From NCBI GenBank assembly GCA_964352215.1, contig CAYGRE010000003.1, positions 1-64,000 of the forward strand: DNA of 64,000 bases, written 5' to 3'. How positions within the stretch are numbered: position 1 is the first letter of the stretch; every line of letters begins with the position of its first letter. This document shows, in pieces, positions 1 to 8,625 of this stretch. A program made the translations under genes and the position numbers. The notes under the pieces were generated by a model. That model saw only the letters and a program-made list of their open reading frames with translations, had not been told where the DNA came from and searched no databases. This DNA is from CAWUKT01 sp964352215 (GTDB lineage: Bacteria > Bacteroidota > Bacteroidia > J057 > JADKCL01).

Positions 1-199
1 GAGCTCCCACTCAATATGAAGATCATTTTTGAAACAACCTGTTTCAAATTGAAATGATGGCCGGGTAGAAGTTCTTCTCTTTATGTGGTTATGGGGAATA
101 TGAAGCTAAACGGCAACTGAGAATACAGAGATACTCCTTCTCCCTTTGATTTCTGCCAAGCCTGTACCAGTTTTGCTCCACTGAATCAACCGTTGTTAA

Positions 200-1828
200 A
201 TGCTCGAAATACTGATTACATACCCATTGGTTTTGCTCTTCGTGGTGGCTGCTATGGGCTACCTGGTAGGGCGAATCAAGGTGGGGGGGAGTTCGCTCGG
301 CGTTGCGGCGGTTCTGTTCACAGGACTGGGGTTTGGGGCCTTTGACCCCCGCATGCAAATTCCCGAAATCATCCTTCTGCTGGGCCTTTCTCTCTTTGTT
401 TACACGATTGGCTTGAGTTCAGGGACTGCATTTTTTAAGGCCTACCAAAAGAATGGCTTTCGGAACCTCTCTTTTGTGCTCCTTACCATGACTGGAGTCG
501 GAGTCGTCGCGGCCCTGATGTGGCTCCTGTTTGATTTCTCCGCCGCCTCGATTACGGGTATTTACAGTGGTTCCACGACCAATACTCCTGCATTGGCGGG
601 GGTGATCGACTATATCAACAACTCTTATCCAGCTGACCAGGCCAAGGGGATGGTGGAAGATTCGGTGATCGGCTATTCCTTCTCCTACGTGATGGGGGTA
701 CTGGGAGCCATCATTGCGATTGTGGTGATGGAAAAATTGTTTCGGATTGACTACAAGGCTGAGGCAAAGCGGTTACGGAAGATTTATCCGGTCGGGGAAG
801 AGCTGAATTCATGCACAGTAGAGATCACCAATCCTGAGGTGGTGGGGAAAGAACTGAGGGATCTGTTCAAAAAATACGACTGGAATGTGGTCTTCGGGCG
901 TTTGTATCGGGAGAGGGAAGTGACTTTGGTTCAGTGGAGCCAGACCTTTCGCATCGGGGATATGGTCATGGTGGTAGGGAGCCAGGAAGACCTGGACGAA
1001 GTGGTTGCGGTGCTAGGTGCATGTATTGACTCCAACCTGGAAAACGACCGCAAGGAATTTGATGTACGCCGAATCTTTATATCTAATTCTGCGGTGGTGG
1101 GGCGAACCATTGCCTCCCTCAACATCAATGAAAAATACAATACCGTGATTACCCGTTTGCGGCGTGGGGATACGGAAATGCTGGTAAAGGGCAATACCAT
1201 TCTTGAATTGGGTGACCGGATCCGATTCATTGCCCGCCGGGAAGACCTCAAGGAGTTGTCAAAGTTTTTTGGCGACTCCTACGAAGCTGCCGGGAAGGTC
1301 AATCTATTCTCCTTCGGGGTGGGGATCAGTCTCGGACTCATATTGGGGAGTATCGTGTTCAATTTCGGCTCCGGCATCAGCTTCAAACTCGGTTATGCAG
1401 GTGGGCCTTTGATCATGGGACTGCTGTTGGGGGCACTGCGCCGGACCGGGAAAGTGGTCTGGACCTTGCCTTACAGCGCGAATGTCACCCTGCAACAACT
1501 TGGTCTGATCTTATTGCTCAGTGCAATTGGGGTCCGTTCCGGCCAGGCATTCATTCAGAGTATTTCGGTGGAAGGCGTCTGGATATTTGTGGCCAGTTGT
1601 GTAATCAGCCTGGCGGCCGCTTTTTCCATGTTGGTGGTGGGGTATAAATTCCTGAAAATGCCCTTTTCCCTGCTGGTCGGGATGGTGGCAAACCAACCGG
1701 CCATCCTCGACTTTGCCACCTCTCGGGTGGGCAACAATATCCCTTTGTATGGCTATGCGATGGTATTTCCCATCGCAATGATTGCGAAGATCATCATTTC
1801 GCAGATTCTGTTTTTGGTCCTGGTGTGA
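200..1828 (+). CDS. AspT/YidE-type putative transporter with two TrkA-C domains
   Basis: Integral inner-membrane protein of 542 residues in the aspartate:alanine exchanger (AspT/YidE/YbjL) architecture. A hydrophobic block (about residues 1-185) is followed by two soluble TrkA-C-like regulatory domains (about 200-275 and 285-360) and a second hydrophobic block (370-542). The duplicated signature is visible as GLSSGTAFF in the first half and GVRSGQAFI in the second. Family members are secondary transporters of amino or organic acids, but the substrate cannot be read from the sequence. The ATG at 200 begins directly with a membrane helix. The gene stands alone, convergent with the hydrolase gene that ends at 1863. 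Confidence 0.88.
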   Translation: MLEILITYPLVLLFVVAAMGYLVGRIKVGGSSLGVAAVLFTGLGFGAFDPRMQIPEIILLLGLSLFVYTIGLSSGTAFFKAYQKNGFRNLSFVLLTMTGVGVVAALMWLLFDFSAASITGIYSGSTTNTPALAGVIDYINNSYPADQAKGMVEDSVIGYSFSYVMGVLGAIIAIVVMEKLFRIDYKAEAKRLRKIYPVGEELNSCTVEITNPEVVGKELRDLFKKYDWNVVFGRLYREREVTLVQWSQTFRIGDMVMVVGSQEDLDEVVAVLGACIDSNLENDRKEFDVRRIFISNSAVVGRTIASLNINEKYNTVITRLRRGDTEMLVKGNTILELGDRIRFIARREDLKELSKFFGDSYEAAGKVNLFSFGVGISLGLILGSIVFNFGSGISFKLGYAGGPLIMGLLLGALRRTGKVVWTLPYSANVTLQQLGLILLLSAIGVRSGQAFIQSISVEGVWIFVASCVISLAAAFSMLVVGYKFLKMPFSLLVGMVANQPAILDFATSRVGNNIPLYGYAMVFPIAMIAKIIISQILFLVLV

Positions 1829-1862
1829 GCTTAGGACTGGGAATGCGAGCGGCAAGAGCACC

Positions 1863-2948
1863 TCATTTCAGGGCCTTTCCCGCATCCACATCCCTAAGAA
1901 ATTGGATCACTCCGGAAAAATATGTTTTCTGATCGTCGTATTGGGAAAGGTGGCTTCCGTTTTCACAATAGAGATAGCGCCCATTTTGCACTTCTTCTGA
2001 AATCCACTTCATGTGTTCCGGGTCCATGGTGTCGTATTGAGAACCGATGGAAAGGGTTGGTACGGTGAGTTTTGAAAGCTGGTTTTTGACGTCCCAGTTC
2101 TTCAGGCTCGCCTCCCCAGTGATCCCAAATTCACTGTATCCCTGCATTTGGACATAAACGGTTGGATTCAAATGGTTGAAACTCCGGTTGATTGCTTCCG
2201 GCCAGTCCTCCAGGGGCATTCTGAGCACATGCTCCGTATAATAATGCTCCATCAGGAGTTCCGTATAGCGGGGGTTCTCAAAATCCCCGGCAGCTTCGAT
2301 CGCCTTGACTTCTGCCAGCACCTCCGGGGGAAGTTGTGGTCCCAATACTTCATTGGCATATACACTGTATTCCGGCACACTGGCCATCATATTGGAAATG
2401 ATCAGGCCTTTCAGATGCTGCTGGTATTTCAGTGCGTATTCCATTGCCAGGATACCACCCCAGGATTGACCCAGCAGGAAAAAGTTGCGGTCGTCCAGTC
2501 CGAGTGCCTGCCGGACCTGCTCCACCTCCTCGACAAACCGTTCCGTCCGCCAAAGGCTGGTATCTTCTGGCTGGTCGCTGTAGGCCGACCCCAATTGATC
2601 ATAGTAATAGTATTCAATTCCGGCCCCCGGAAAATACCCATCCGCACATTCGAACAACTCATGGGTGCCACCCGGGCCGCCATGCAGCAGGAGCACTTTG
2701 ATCTTTGGATTGTTGCCCACCCGCTTGGTCCAGACTTTGAATTCTCCACTTGGAGTTTGAATCGGGATCATGCGAATTCCCCCGGTAAATTGGTCCTCCG
2801 CCCCGGAAAAGTCATTGTAGGAGCAGTCAGGGGTAACCGTCTCCTCGTTTGCTTTGTCGGTTTCCTGGCCTGCCTTGTCAGTGGATGGATTTTGGCAGCT
2901 CTGGAACAACAGAAGTGTAAGGGTAAGGATCGGAATGATTCGGCGCAT
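1863..2948 (-). CDS. Proline iminopeptidase-like alpha/beta hydrolase, lipoprotein
   Basis: A 361-residue alpha/beta hydrolase of the proline iminopeptidase type, predicted to be exported as a lipoprotein: the hydrophobic N-terminus ends in a lipobox-like LFQSC with Cys18. The oxyanion motif HGGPGG lies near residue 90 and the nucleophile elbow GQSWGG near 165. A late His in GSHLSQ and an Asp in GSQYDTMDP complete a plausible triad. Family members remove N-terminal proline or other residues from peptides; being lipid-anchored, this one would act in the periplasm or at the surface. It stands alone, with a 240-bp gap upstream. The exact substrate is not predictable. Confidence 0.85.
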   Translation of the reverse strand: MRRIIPILTLTLLLFQSCQNPSTDKAGQETDKANEETVTPDCSYNDFSGAEDQFTGGIRMIPIQTPSGEFKVWTKRVGNNPKIKVLLLHGGPGGTHELFECADGYFPGAGIEYYYYDQLGSAYSDQPEDTSLWRTERFVEEVEQVRQALGLDDRNFFLLGQSWGGILAMEYALKYQQHLKGLIISNMMASVPEYSVYANEVLGPQLPPEVLAEVKAIEAAGDFENPRYTELLMEHYYTEHVLRMPLEDWPEAINRSFNHLNPTVYVQMQGYSEFGITGEASLKNWDVKNQLSKLTVPTLSIGSQYDTMDPEHMKWISEEVQNGRYLYCENGSHLSQYDDQKTYFSGVIQFLRDVDAGKALK

Positions 2949-3154
2949 CGGGTAGAATAATGGGTGAAAATTCTAATGTTTGAAAGTCGAATAAAAGTAC
3001 GTACAAACTGGGTTGGTAAGCAAGGCGCATCAAGAGAGGACAAGGGTTGACAGCCAGGGTTGAAGGCAATGGCAATTTTGGCCGTTCAACCCTGGCAGGT
3101 TCCAATCCCACGAGGACGATGGAGACCAGTTACATTTCTGAGGCAGTTGAATTC

Positions 3155-3192
3155 TTGATGCAGCGTTCAGCATTTGATGCAGCGTTCAGCAT
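3155..3192. repeat. Two perfect 19-bp tandem copies
   Basis: The 19-mer ttgatgcagcgttcagcat occurs twice head to tail and ends one base before the stop codon of the flavoprotein gene. It looks like a short slippage duplication at the gene's 3' end and contains no obvious dyad. Confidence 0.8.
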
Positions 3193-3789
3193 TTAATTCA
3201 GGGTATGACCCTGCCGTTCAACCTTGGCCAGCCATTTTTTGCGCACCTCTTCTTTTGATCCTCGAATGGGGCCGAAAGCAGTGGTCCGGACGGGTTTGAT
3301 ACCGGTAAACTTGAGGGTCATCTTCTTGAGGGAATGATAGGTCGGCCGGCCATTGATCCAGCGGTAAAACCATGCGGGTTGGTCAAGGGTAGTGATGATC
3401 CGCGCACTGCGTCCCTCGAGCAGCTTGTCCCACCAAACAGAATCCTTGCGGTATTGAAAGGCGAAGCCGGGTAGCAAGGTCCGGTCCAGGAATCCTTTCA
3501 ACAGGGCAGGCACAGAACCCCACCAAACAGGATGGACCAGTACAATATGCTCCGCCCATTTGATCTTTTCCTGGGCTTTCAGCAGGTCGGGTTCCAATTC
3601 AGTTCGCGCTCTGTATCCTTTGCTCAGGTTGATCTGGAAGTCCAGCTCCCGCAGGTTGAGCATTTCCACTTCAGCTCCCCTTTCGCGGGCTCCTTTTTCA
3701 TAAGCTTTCGCCAGCGCGTTGTTGAAGCTTTCCGCATCCGGGTGACCATTGATGATCAATATTTTTTTTGCCATTTCCTTTTTATCCAA
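3193..3789 (-). CDS. NAD(P)H-dependent oxidoreductase, flavodoxin-like (KefF/NQO-type)
   Basis: A 198-residue cytosolic flavoprotein of the NAD(P)H:quinone oxidoreductase/KefF family. The N-terminus KKILIINGHPDAESFN is the first beta strand and phosphate loop of the flavodoxin fold. The VHPVWWGSVPALLKGFLDR stretch is the conserved flavin-contacting segment, followed by FAFQYR. Such proteins reduce quinones or electrophiles by two-electron transfer from NAD(P)H using FMN or FAD. The start could equally be the internal Met at 3774 (MAKKILII), which is closer to the family's usual N-terminus. No operon partner is visible. Confidence 0.87.
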   Translation of the reverse strand: MDKKEMAKKILIINGHPDAESFNNALAKAYEKGARERGAEVEMLNLRELDFQINLSKGYRARTELEPDLLKAQEKIKWAEHIVLVHPVWWGSVPALLKGFLDRTLLPGFAFQYRKDSVWWDKLLEGRSARIITTLDQPAWFYRWINGRPTYHSLKKMTLKFTGIKPVRTTAFGPIRGSKEEVRKKWLAKVERQGHTLN

Positions 3790-4481
3790 AGGTCAGGGTT
3801 ACACCTGCAGCGGCAAATCACATGGGTTCAGAAATGGTGGTCAATAAATGCACTTGGGTTAAAAATGTCCGCCTACGCCATTGAAATGCTTAGCTGGTCC
3901 TTGAAACACCCGCCTACGCCCTTGAAATGCTTAGCTGGTCCTTGAAACCCCCTCCTACGCCCTTGAAATGCCCATTTCCTAATTGACTTCCCAATTCCCC
4001 TAATCAGGCTATCCAAAGTAGAGAACCGGCTACCTGCCAGGACTATAATAGCCTGTTTCCTCAGCCCTGTCAATTAGGGTCTGACCCCAAGCCAGCTAAG
4101 TCTCCGCCCTTATTTTTAGGTGTCCGACCCTGGCTGGCCTCGGTCCAGACCGAAGCCAATTGCCTCTAAACCCATATTTAGTAATATTTCCGACTGATCT
4201 TTACTCCTTTTGAGATCGACCTCCCCTCCCTGCTATGCACCGTCTGTTAACCCCAACTCCTGATTGCGCTCCCCGGTCGTTGGCATCCCTCCTCGGTCTT
4301 GTCCTGGGTTCATTGTACCTCCCCGGTTAATTCTTTGGTCGGATGCTTAATCAATTCCCCCCTTCGGGTAGGCCCATTCACCTCTCAACCGAAGTCAATA
4401 TTCCCCCGCTCAGAATGAATTGTCTGGGGGCTTTGGGCGATTGTATTTCCGGGGTATTTCGATTGGGAAATCAGGCTCCCC
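3790..4481. other. 692-bp intergenic region, no gene seen
   Basis: Between the start of the flavoprotein gene and the stop of the Crp/Fnr gene I find no convincing reading frame, RNA gene or clear terminator. It holds a 41-bp tandem repeat at its left end. The remainder is C/T-rich on the plus strand and has many CTCCCC and CGGT words without a regular period. Confidence 0.6.
3869..3973. repeat. 41-bp tandem repeat, about 2.5 copies
   Basis: Units begin at 3869, 3910 and 3951 with CCGCCTACGCC (CCTCCTACGCC in the third), followed by TTGAAATGC and, in the first two, TTAGCTGGTCCTTGAAA. The first two copies are almost identical and the third is partial. A period of 41 bp is not a codon multiple, and the surrounding sequence is non-coding. 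Confidence 0.8.
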
Positions 4482-5066
4482 TCAATCTGCAGAAAACACC
4501 CTTTTTTTGATCCGGCTCAGTGATTGAGGCTTGACCCCGATATAACTCGCCAGGCATTGTTGAGGAATTCGGTTGGCCAGCAGTGGATACTGTCCGATGA
4601 ACTTCTGAAACCGTTCTTCTGGGGTAAATTTGTAGAAATCGGTCAGGCGCTGGATGGTTTGCAGAAAAAGGGCTTCTGTCATCCGTCTCGCGATCATACT
4701 TCCTTCCGAGACTTTGTTGAAAATCGTTTCCACGCCCATCCGGTCGGCCACCAGCAATTCGCAATCTTCCAGGGTTTGGATGAAATATTCGGAAGGGTCT
4801 CCGGTGAGAAAGCTCTCATAGATTCCAATCCAGTCATTTTCCTGAGCGAAATAACAGCTGATATCCTGGCCGGTAGGGCAATTGATCCCAATCCGGGCGC
4901 ACCCTTTCACCACAAAATAAAGGCTGTGGCTGACTTCACCTTCCTGGATCAGGTAGGAGCGGGCCGGCACCCGTATCCCGGTCAGTAAACTGCGTATCAA
5001 GGCTTCGTCTTCCGCATTGAGGGTGACAAGGGACTTGAAGAAGGCGATCAATTGGTCTTTGCCCAT
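4482..5066 (-). CDS. Crp/Fnr-family transcriptional regulator
   Basis: A 194-residue cytosolic regulator. The N-terminal cyclic-nucleotide-binding-like beta barrel spans about residues 20-115 (YLIQEGEVSHSLYFVVKGCARI). A long dimerisation helix follows, and the C-terminal helix-turn-helix is around residues 165-190 (LASYIGVKPQSLSRIKKR). No FNR-type cysteine cluster is visible. It is divergent from the thiolase/FadJ operon, with 99 bp between the start codons, so it is a natural candidate regulator of that operon. This is an inference from position only; the effector ligand is unknown. Confidence 0.88.
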   Translation of the reverse strand: MGKDQLIAFFKSLVTLNAEDEALIRSLLTGIRVPARSYLIQEGEVSHSLYFVVKGCARIGINCPTGQDISCYFAQENDWIGIYESFLTGDPSEYFIQTLEDCELLVADRMGVETIFNKVSEGSMIARRMTEALFLQTIQRLTDFYKFTPEERFQKFIGQYPLLANRIPQQCLASYIGVKPQSLSRIKKRVFSAD

Positions 5067-5165
5067 GCTGAAAGATAAAGATTATTGGTGGGATGTTGAT
5101 GTTTTCCGGCAATCCAAAACGCATAATTATTGTGTATTTTGCATCATAGAAATACAGATCTGCTT

Positions 5166-6470
5166 ATGGAAAATTCCCCGCGTCAATTCAGAAAAGTAGT
5201 GATCATCGATGGATGCCGAACGCCCTTCCTCCGGTCGGGAACGGACTATATGGACCTGATGTCCTACCAACTCGGCGCCTTTGCCATTCGGGGCTTGCTC
5301 AACAAAACCGGGATTGATGCTGCGGAGGTCGACCAGGTGATCATGGGCAATACCATTTCCAATATCCAGACTTCCAATGTGGCGCGGGAAGCGGCCTTGA
5401 CCGCCGGAATTCCAAATACTACGCCCTGCCAAACGGTAACCCTCGCCTGTATCTCTGCCAACCGGGCCATCTCCAATGGCTGCCTGGAGATCATGACCGG
5501 TCAGGCCGATGTGGTGATCGCGGGTGGCATCGACCATGTCTCTGACACCCCGATCCAGTTTCCCCGCAAGATGCGGAAGAAGCTGTTCAAGGCGCAAAAG
5601 TTGCGAGGGATGGGCGATTCACTTAAATTTTTGTTTACCCTGCGGCCTTCCGACTTCTTCCCCGAACGTCCCCGCGTCGCTGAATACAGCACCAACCGGA
5701 CCATGGGGCAGGATTGTGACATTATGGCCGCCCGCTTCGAGGTCAGCCGGGAGGCTCAGGATGAATTCTCGGTGCGCTCACACCACCTTGCGGCCAAGGC
5801 ACACGAGGACGGCCACCTCACCGCGGAAATGGTACCCGTCAGTTTCGCCCCCCGATTCAAATCCATTGACCGGGACAACGGGGTACGCGCGGATACCAGT
5901 CTCGAGAAGGTGAAGAAGCTCCGTCCTGCTTTCGACAAGAAGTTCGGCACCCTCACAGCTGCCAATTCGTCTTTTCTTACCGATGGGGCGGCCGCCTCTC
6001 TGATCATGTCCGAAGAAAAGGCGCGTGAGTTGGGCCTGACCCCCAAAGCGGAAGTCGTTGACTTCGTATTTACCGGGCAGGACCTGGATGACGAGCTATT
6101 GCTCGGCCCTGCCTATGCGGTGGCTAAACTGCTGGACAAAGTCGGGATGTCGCTGGAAGACATCGACGTCTTCGAATTCCACGAAGCATTTGCCGGACAG
6201 ATTCTCGCCAACCTGACGGCCCTGGCCTCGGATGAATTTGCACGAAAGCACCTTGGTCGGGAGGGTGCAGTAGGCAAGATCGATATGGCGAAATTCAACA
6301 ATTGGGGTGGTTCATTGTCGATTGGGCATCCCTTTGGCGCTACCGGTTCCCGTCTGCTGACCACTACTGCCAACCGACTCCACGCAGAGCAAGGCACTTA
6401 CGGGATTCTTGCGGCCTGCGCGGCCGGTGCCCACGGACATGCAATGCTGATTAAAAAAACAGAAGCCTGA
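5166..6470 (+). CDS. Acetyl-CoA C-acyltransferase (thiolase, FadI/FadA type)
   Basis: Thiolase of 434 residues that performs the last step of fatty-acid beta-oxidation, cleaving 3-ketoacyl-CoA to acetyl-CoA and a shortened acyl-CoA. The acyl-accepting Cys sits in TLACISANRAI, the catalytic His in GHPFGATGSR and the second Cys in ACAAGAHGHAM. Its length and the insert after the first third resemble FadI-type (trifunctional-complex beta) thiolases. The Met at 5166 (MENSPRQ) is preferred over an ATG at 5130, whose extra 12 residues have no counterpart in the family. Its stop lies 4 bp before the FadJ-type partner, so the two are co-translated. Confidence 0.93.
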   Translation: MENSPRQFRKVVIIDGCRTPFLRSGTDYMDLMSYQLGAFAIRGLLNKTGIDAAEVDQVIMGNTISNIQTSNVAREAALTAGIPNTTPCQTVTLACISANRAISNGCLEIMTGQADVVIAGGIDHVSDTPIQFPRKMRKKLFKAQKLRGMGDSLKFLFTLRPSDFFPERPRVAEYSTNRTMGQDCDIMAARFEVSREAQDEFSVRSHHLAAKAHEDGHLTAEMVPVSFAPRFKSIDRDNGVRADTSLEKVKKLRPAFDKKFGTLTAANSSFLTDGAAASLIMSEEKARELGLTPKAEVVDFVFTGQDLDDELLLGPAYAVAKLLDKVGMSLEDIDVFEFHEAFAGQILANLTALASDEFARKHLGREGAVGKIDMAKFNNWGGSLSIGHPFGATGSRLLTTTANRLHAEQGTYGILAACAAGAHGHAMLIKKTEA

Positions 6471-6474
6471 AGCC

Positions 6475-8625
6475 ATGGAATCAACTCAAAATACAACCGG
6501 GAAATTGACGGTGGATGAATTCGTCACCATCGAAAAGGAAGATGGGATTGCGACCATCTGGATGGACCACCAACGGGAAAAGCTCAACATCGTCTCTCCA
6601 GAGGTGATCGGAATTTTCGGAGAAGTATTCGATGCTTTGGAGCAGGACGACGAGGTGAAGGCGGTGGTGCTGATCAGCCGGAAGGCTGACTTCATGGCCG
6701 GCGCTGACGTGCGGGCCTTTCAGATCGAACAGCCGGGAGAGTTTCTGCCGTTTCAGAAATACGGGCATGAGGCCTTGGCACGGTTGGAAAATGGGAATAA
6801 GCCGGTTGTGGCAGCGATCAACGGCACCTGCGTTGGCCTGGGAACAGAATTGGCGCTGGCTTGCCATGCCCGGATCGCATCCAAATCTCCTCGCACTCAT
6901 CTGGCGGTGCCTGAGGTGATGCTGGGGATATTGCCCGGTGGAGGCGGCACGCAGCGCCTGCCCAAATACATCGGCATTCAAAAGGCACTCGACATGTGCC
7001 TTACCGGCCGCAAAATCTATGCTTACCGGGCCAAGCAGATCGGTTTGGTGGATTTCCTGACCGATGAGCACAAATTGCACCACGCTGCGGTCATTCTGGC
7101 GAAACAATTGCTCAAAGCACCCCTCAAGCGGAAGTCTCCGTTGAAGTTCAAGGACAAACTTCTTGAAAAGACCCCCCTGAAATCGATCGTTTTCAAGACA
7201 GCGAAGAAGATGGCCTTCAAGCAGTCCCAGGGGAATTATCCCGCCATTCCAGCTATTATCGACTGTGTCGAGACCGGAGTCCGCAAAGGAAATGCCGCCG
7301 GCTATGCCAAGGAGCTCGAACATTTCGAACGGTTGATGCTGACCCCGGAAAGTGCTGCCCTCCGCGCGCTCTTCTTTGGCATGACCGAGAACAAAAAGAA
7401 CCCCTTTGGCGAGGTTGATAAGCCCCTTGATTCTCTGGGAATGATCGGAGCCGGATTGATGGGGGCTGGAATCGCTGAGATCACCATCAACAAAGGAATT
7501 CATGTGGCATTGAAGGACCTGGACGGTGATACCCTCCGCAATGCACAAAAGCAGATTTGGAAGGGTTTGAAGAAAAAGGTGAAACGCAAAGCATTGAGCA
7601 AGACAGGGGCTGAGCACAAAATAGGATTGTTATCGCCCCAATTGACTTACGATAATTTCGAACAGCTCCCCATTGTCATAGAAGCTGTAGTAGAGAAGAT
7701 GGCGGTAAAGAAAATCGTTATTGGAGAATTGGAGCAGCACTGCCGGGAAGACGTGATCATTGCCACCAATACCTCTTCCCTCTCTGTCACAGAAATGGCC
7801 GGGTATGCTAAGCGACCAGAATTGGTGATCGGGATGCATTATTTCTCCCCTGTTCCCAGAATGCCCCTGCTGGAAATCGTCAAAACTGAACAAACGGCTG
7901 ATTGGGTGATTGCGGCTTGCTATGACTTCGGGGTTCGGCAGGGCAAAACCTGTATTGTTGTCAAAGATGGTCCCGGGTTTTATGTCAATCGCATCCTGGC
8001 TCCTTATATCAACGAATGCTTGCTGATGATTGACCAGGGGATAGCCTTTGACCAGATCGACAAGGCATTGATCAAAAAAGGGTTTCCGGTCGGACCTATC
8101 ACTTTACTCGATCAGGTAGGATTGGACATTTATGCCCACGCAACTGAAGCCAACCGGGAGTCTATCGGAGGCCGTGAGGGGGTAGTGGTCAGTGATGGGG
8201 TGATGAATATGTTCAAAGCGGGAAGACTCGGAAAGAAAAACCAACAGGGCTTCTTTAAGTATAGTGGCAAACGTGGGAAAAAGAAAGGCCCGGACCCCTC
8301 TGCCTATCAATTCTTTAAGGGGGATGGAAAACAAAGCCTTCCCCTGGCCGAAATACAGGACCGCCCTTTGATGTTGATGCTGAATGAAGCGGTGACTTGT
8401 CTGGAGGAGGGAATCATTGACAATGTAACCGACGGTGACCTGGGGGCAATATTCGGGATTGGATTTCTGCCCTTTACTGGTGGGCCTTTCCGGGCCATGG
8501 ATCAATGGGGGATTAAGCAAGTCGTAGATCGGATGCTTGAACTTGAGCAGCAGCATGGAATAAGGTTCAAGCCTGCGCAAACCTTGGTTGACCTCGCAGC
8601 ACGAGGGGGGAAGTTTCATGAATAA
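6475..8625 (+). CDS. Fatty acid oxidation complex alpha subunit (FadJ/FadB type)
   Basis: Bifunctional protein of 716 residues with enoyl-CoA hydratase and L-3-hydroxyacyl-CoA dehydrogenase activities. The N-terminal crotonase domain (about 15-200) shows the oxyanion segments ADFMAGADVRAF and GGGGTQRLPKY. The NAD-binding domain starts near residue 320 with GMIGAGLMGAGIAE, and the dehydrogenase signature follows in IGMHYFSPVPRMPLLEIV. The C-terminal dimerisation domains run to about 710. It works with the thiolase immediately upstream as the beta-oxidation multienzyme pair. The gene overlaps the next ORF by 8 bp. Confidence 0.94.
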   Translation: MESTQNTTGKLTVDEFVTIEKEDGIATIWMDHQREKLNIVSPEVIGIFGEVFDALEQDDEVKAVVLISRKADFMAGADVRAFQIEQPGEFLPFQKYGHEALARLENGNKPVVAAINGTCVGLGTELALACHARIASKSPRTHLAVPEVMLGILPGGGGTQRLPKYIGIQKALDMCLTGRKIYAYRAKQIGLVDFLTDEHKLHHAAVILAKQLLKAPLKRKSPLKFKDKLLEKTPLKSIVFKTAKKMAFKQSQGNYPAIPAIIDCVETGVRKGNAAGYAKELEHFERLMLTPESAALRALFFGMTENKKNPFGEVDKPLDSLGMIGAGLMGAGIAEITINKGIHVALKDLDGDTLRNAQKQIWKGLKKKVKRKALSKTGAEHKIGLLSPQLTYDNFEQLPIVIEAVVEKMAVKKIVIGELEQHCREDVIIATNTSSLSVTEMAGYAKRPELVIGMHYFSPVPRMPLLEIVKTEQTADWVIAACYDFGVRQGKTCIVVKDGPGFYVNRILAPYINECLLMIDQGIAFDQIDKALIKKGFPVGPITLLDQVGLDIYAHATEANRESIGGREGVVVSDGVMNMFKAGRLGKKNQQGFFKYSGKRGKKKGPDPSAYQFFKGDGKQSLPLAEIQDRPLMLMLNEAVTCLEEGIIDNVTDGDLGAIFGIGFLPFTGGPFRAMDQWGIKQVVDRMLELEQQHGIRFKPAQTLVDLAARGGKFHE

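Noticed and set aside
2148..2960. 270-codon plus-strand frame over the hydrolase gene
   Set aside because: It is the complement of a gene with clear catalytic motifs; its own translation is Cys/His-rich noise.
4081..4480. Extension of a 22-bp repeat array like that at 46.4 kb
   Set aside because: C-rich words recur, but core spacings (16, 19, 10 bases and others) are irregular.
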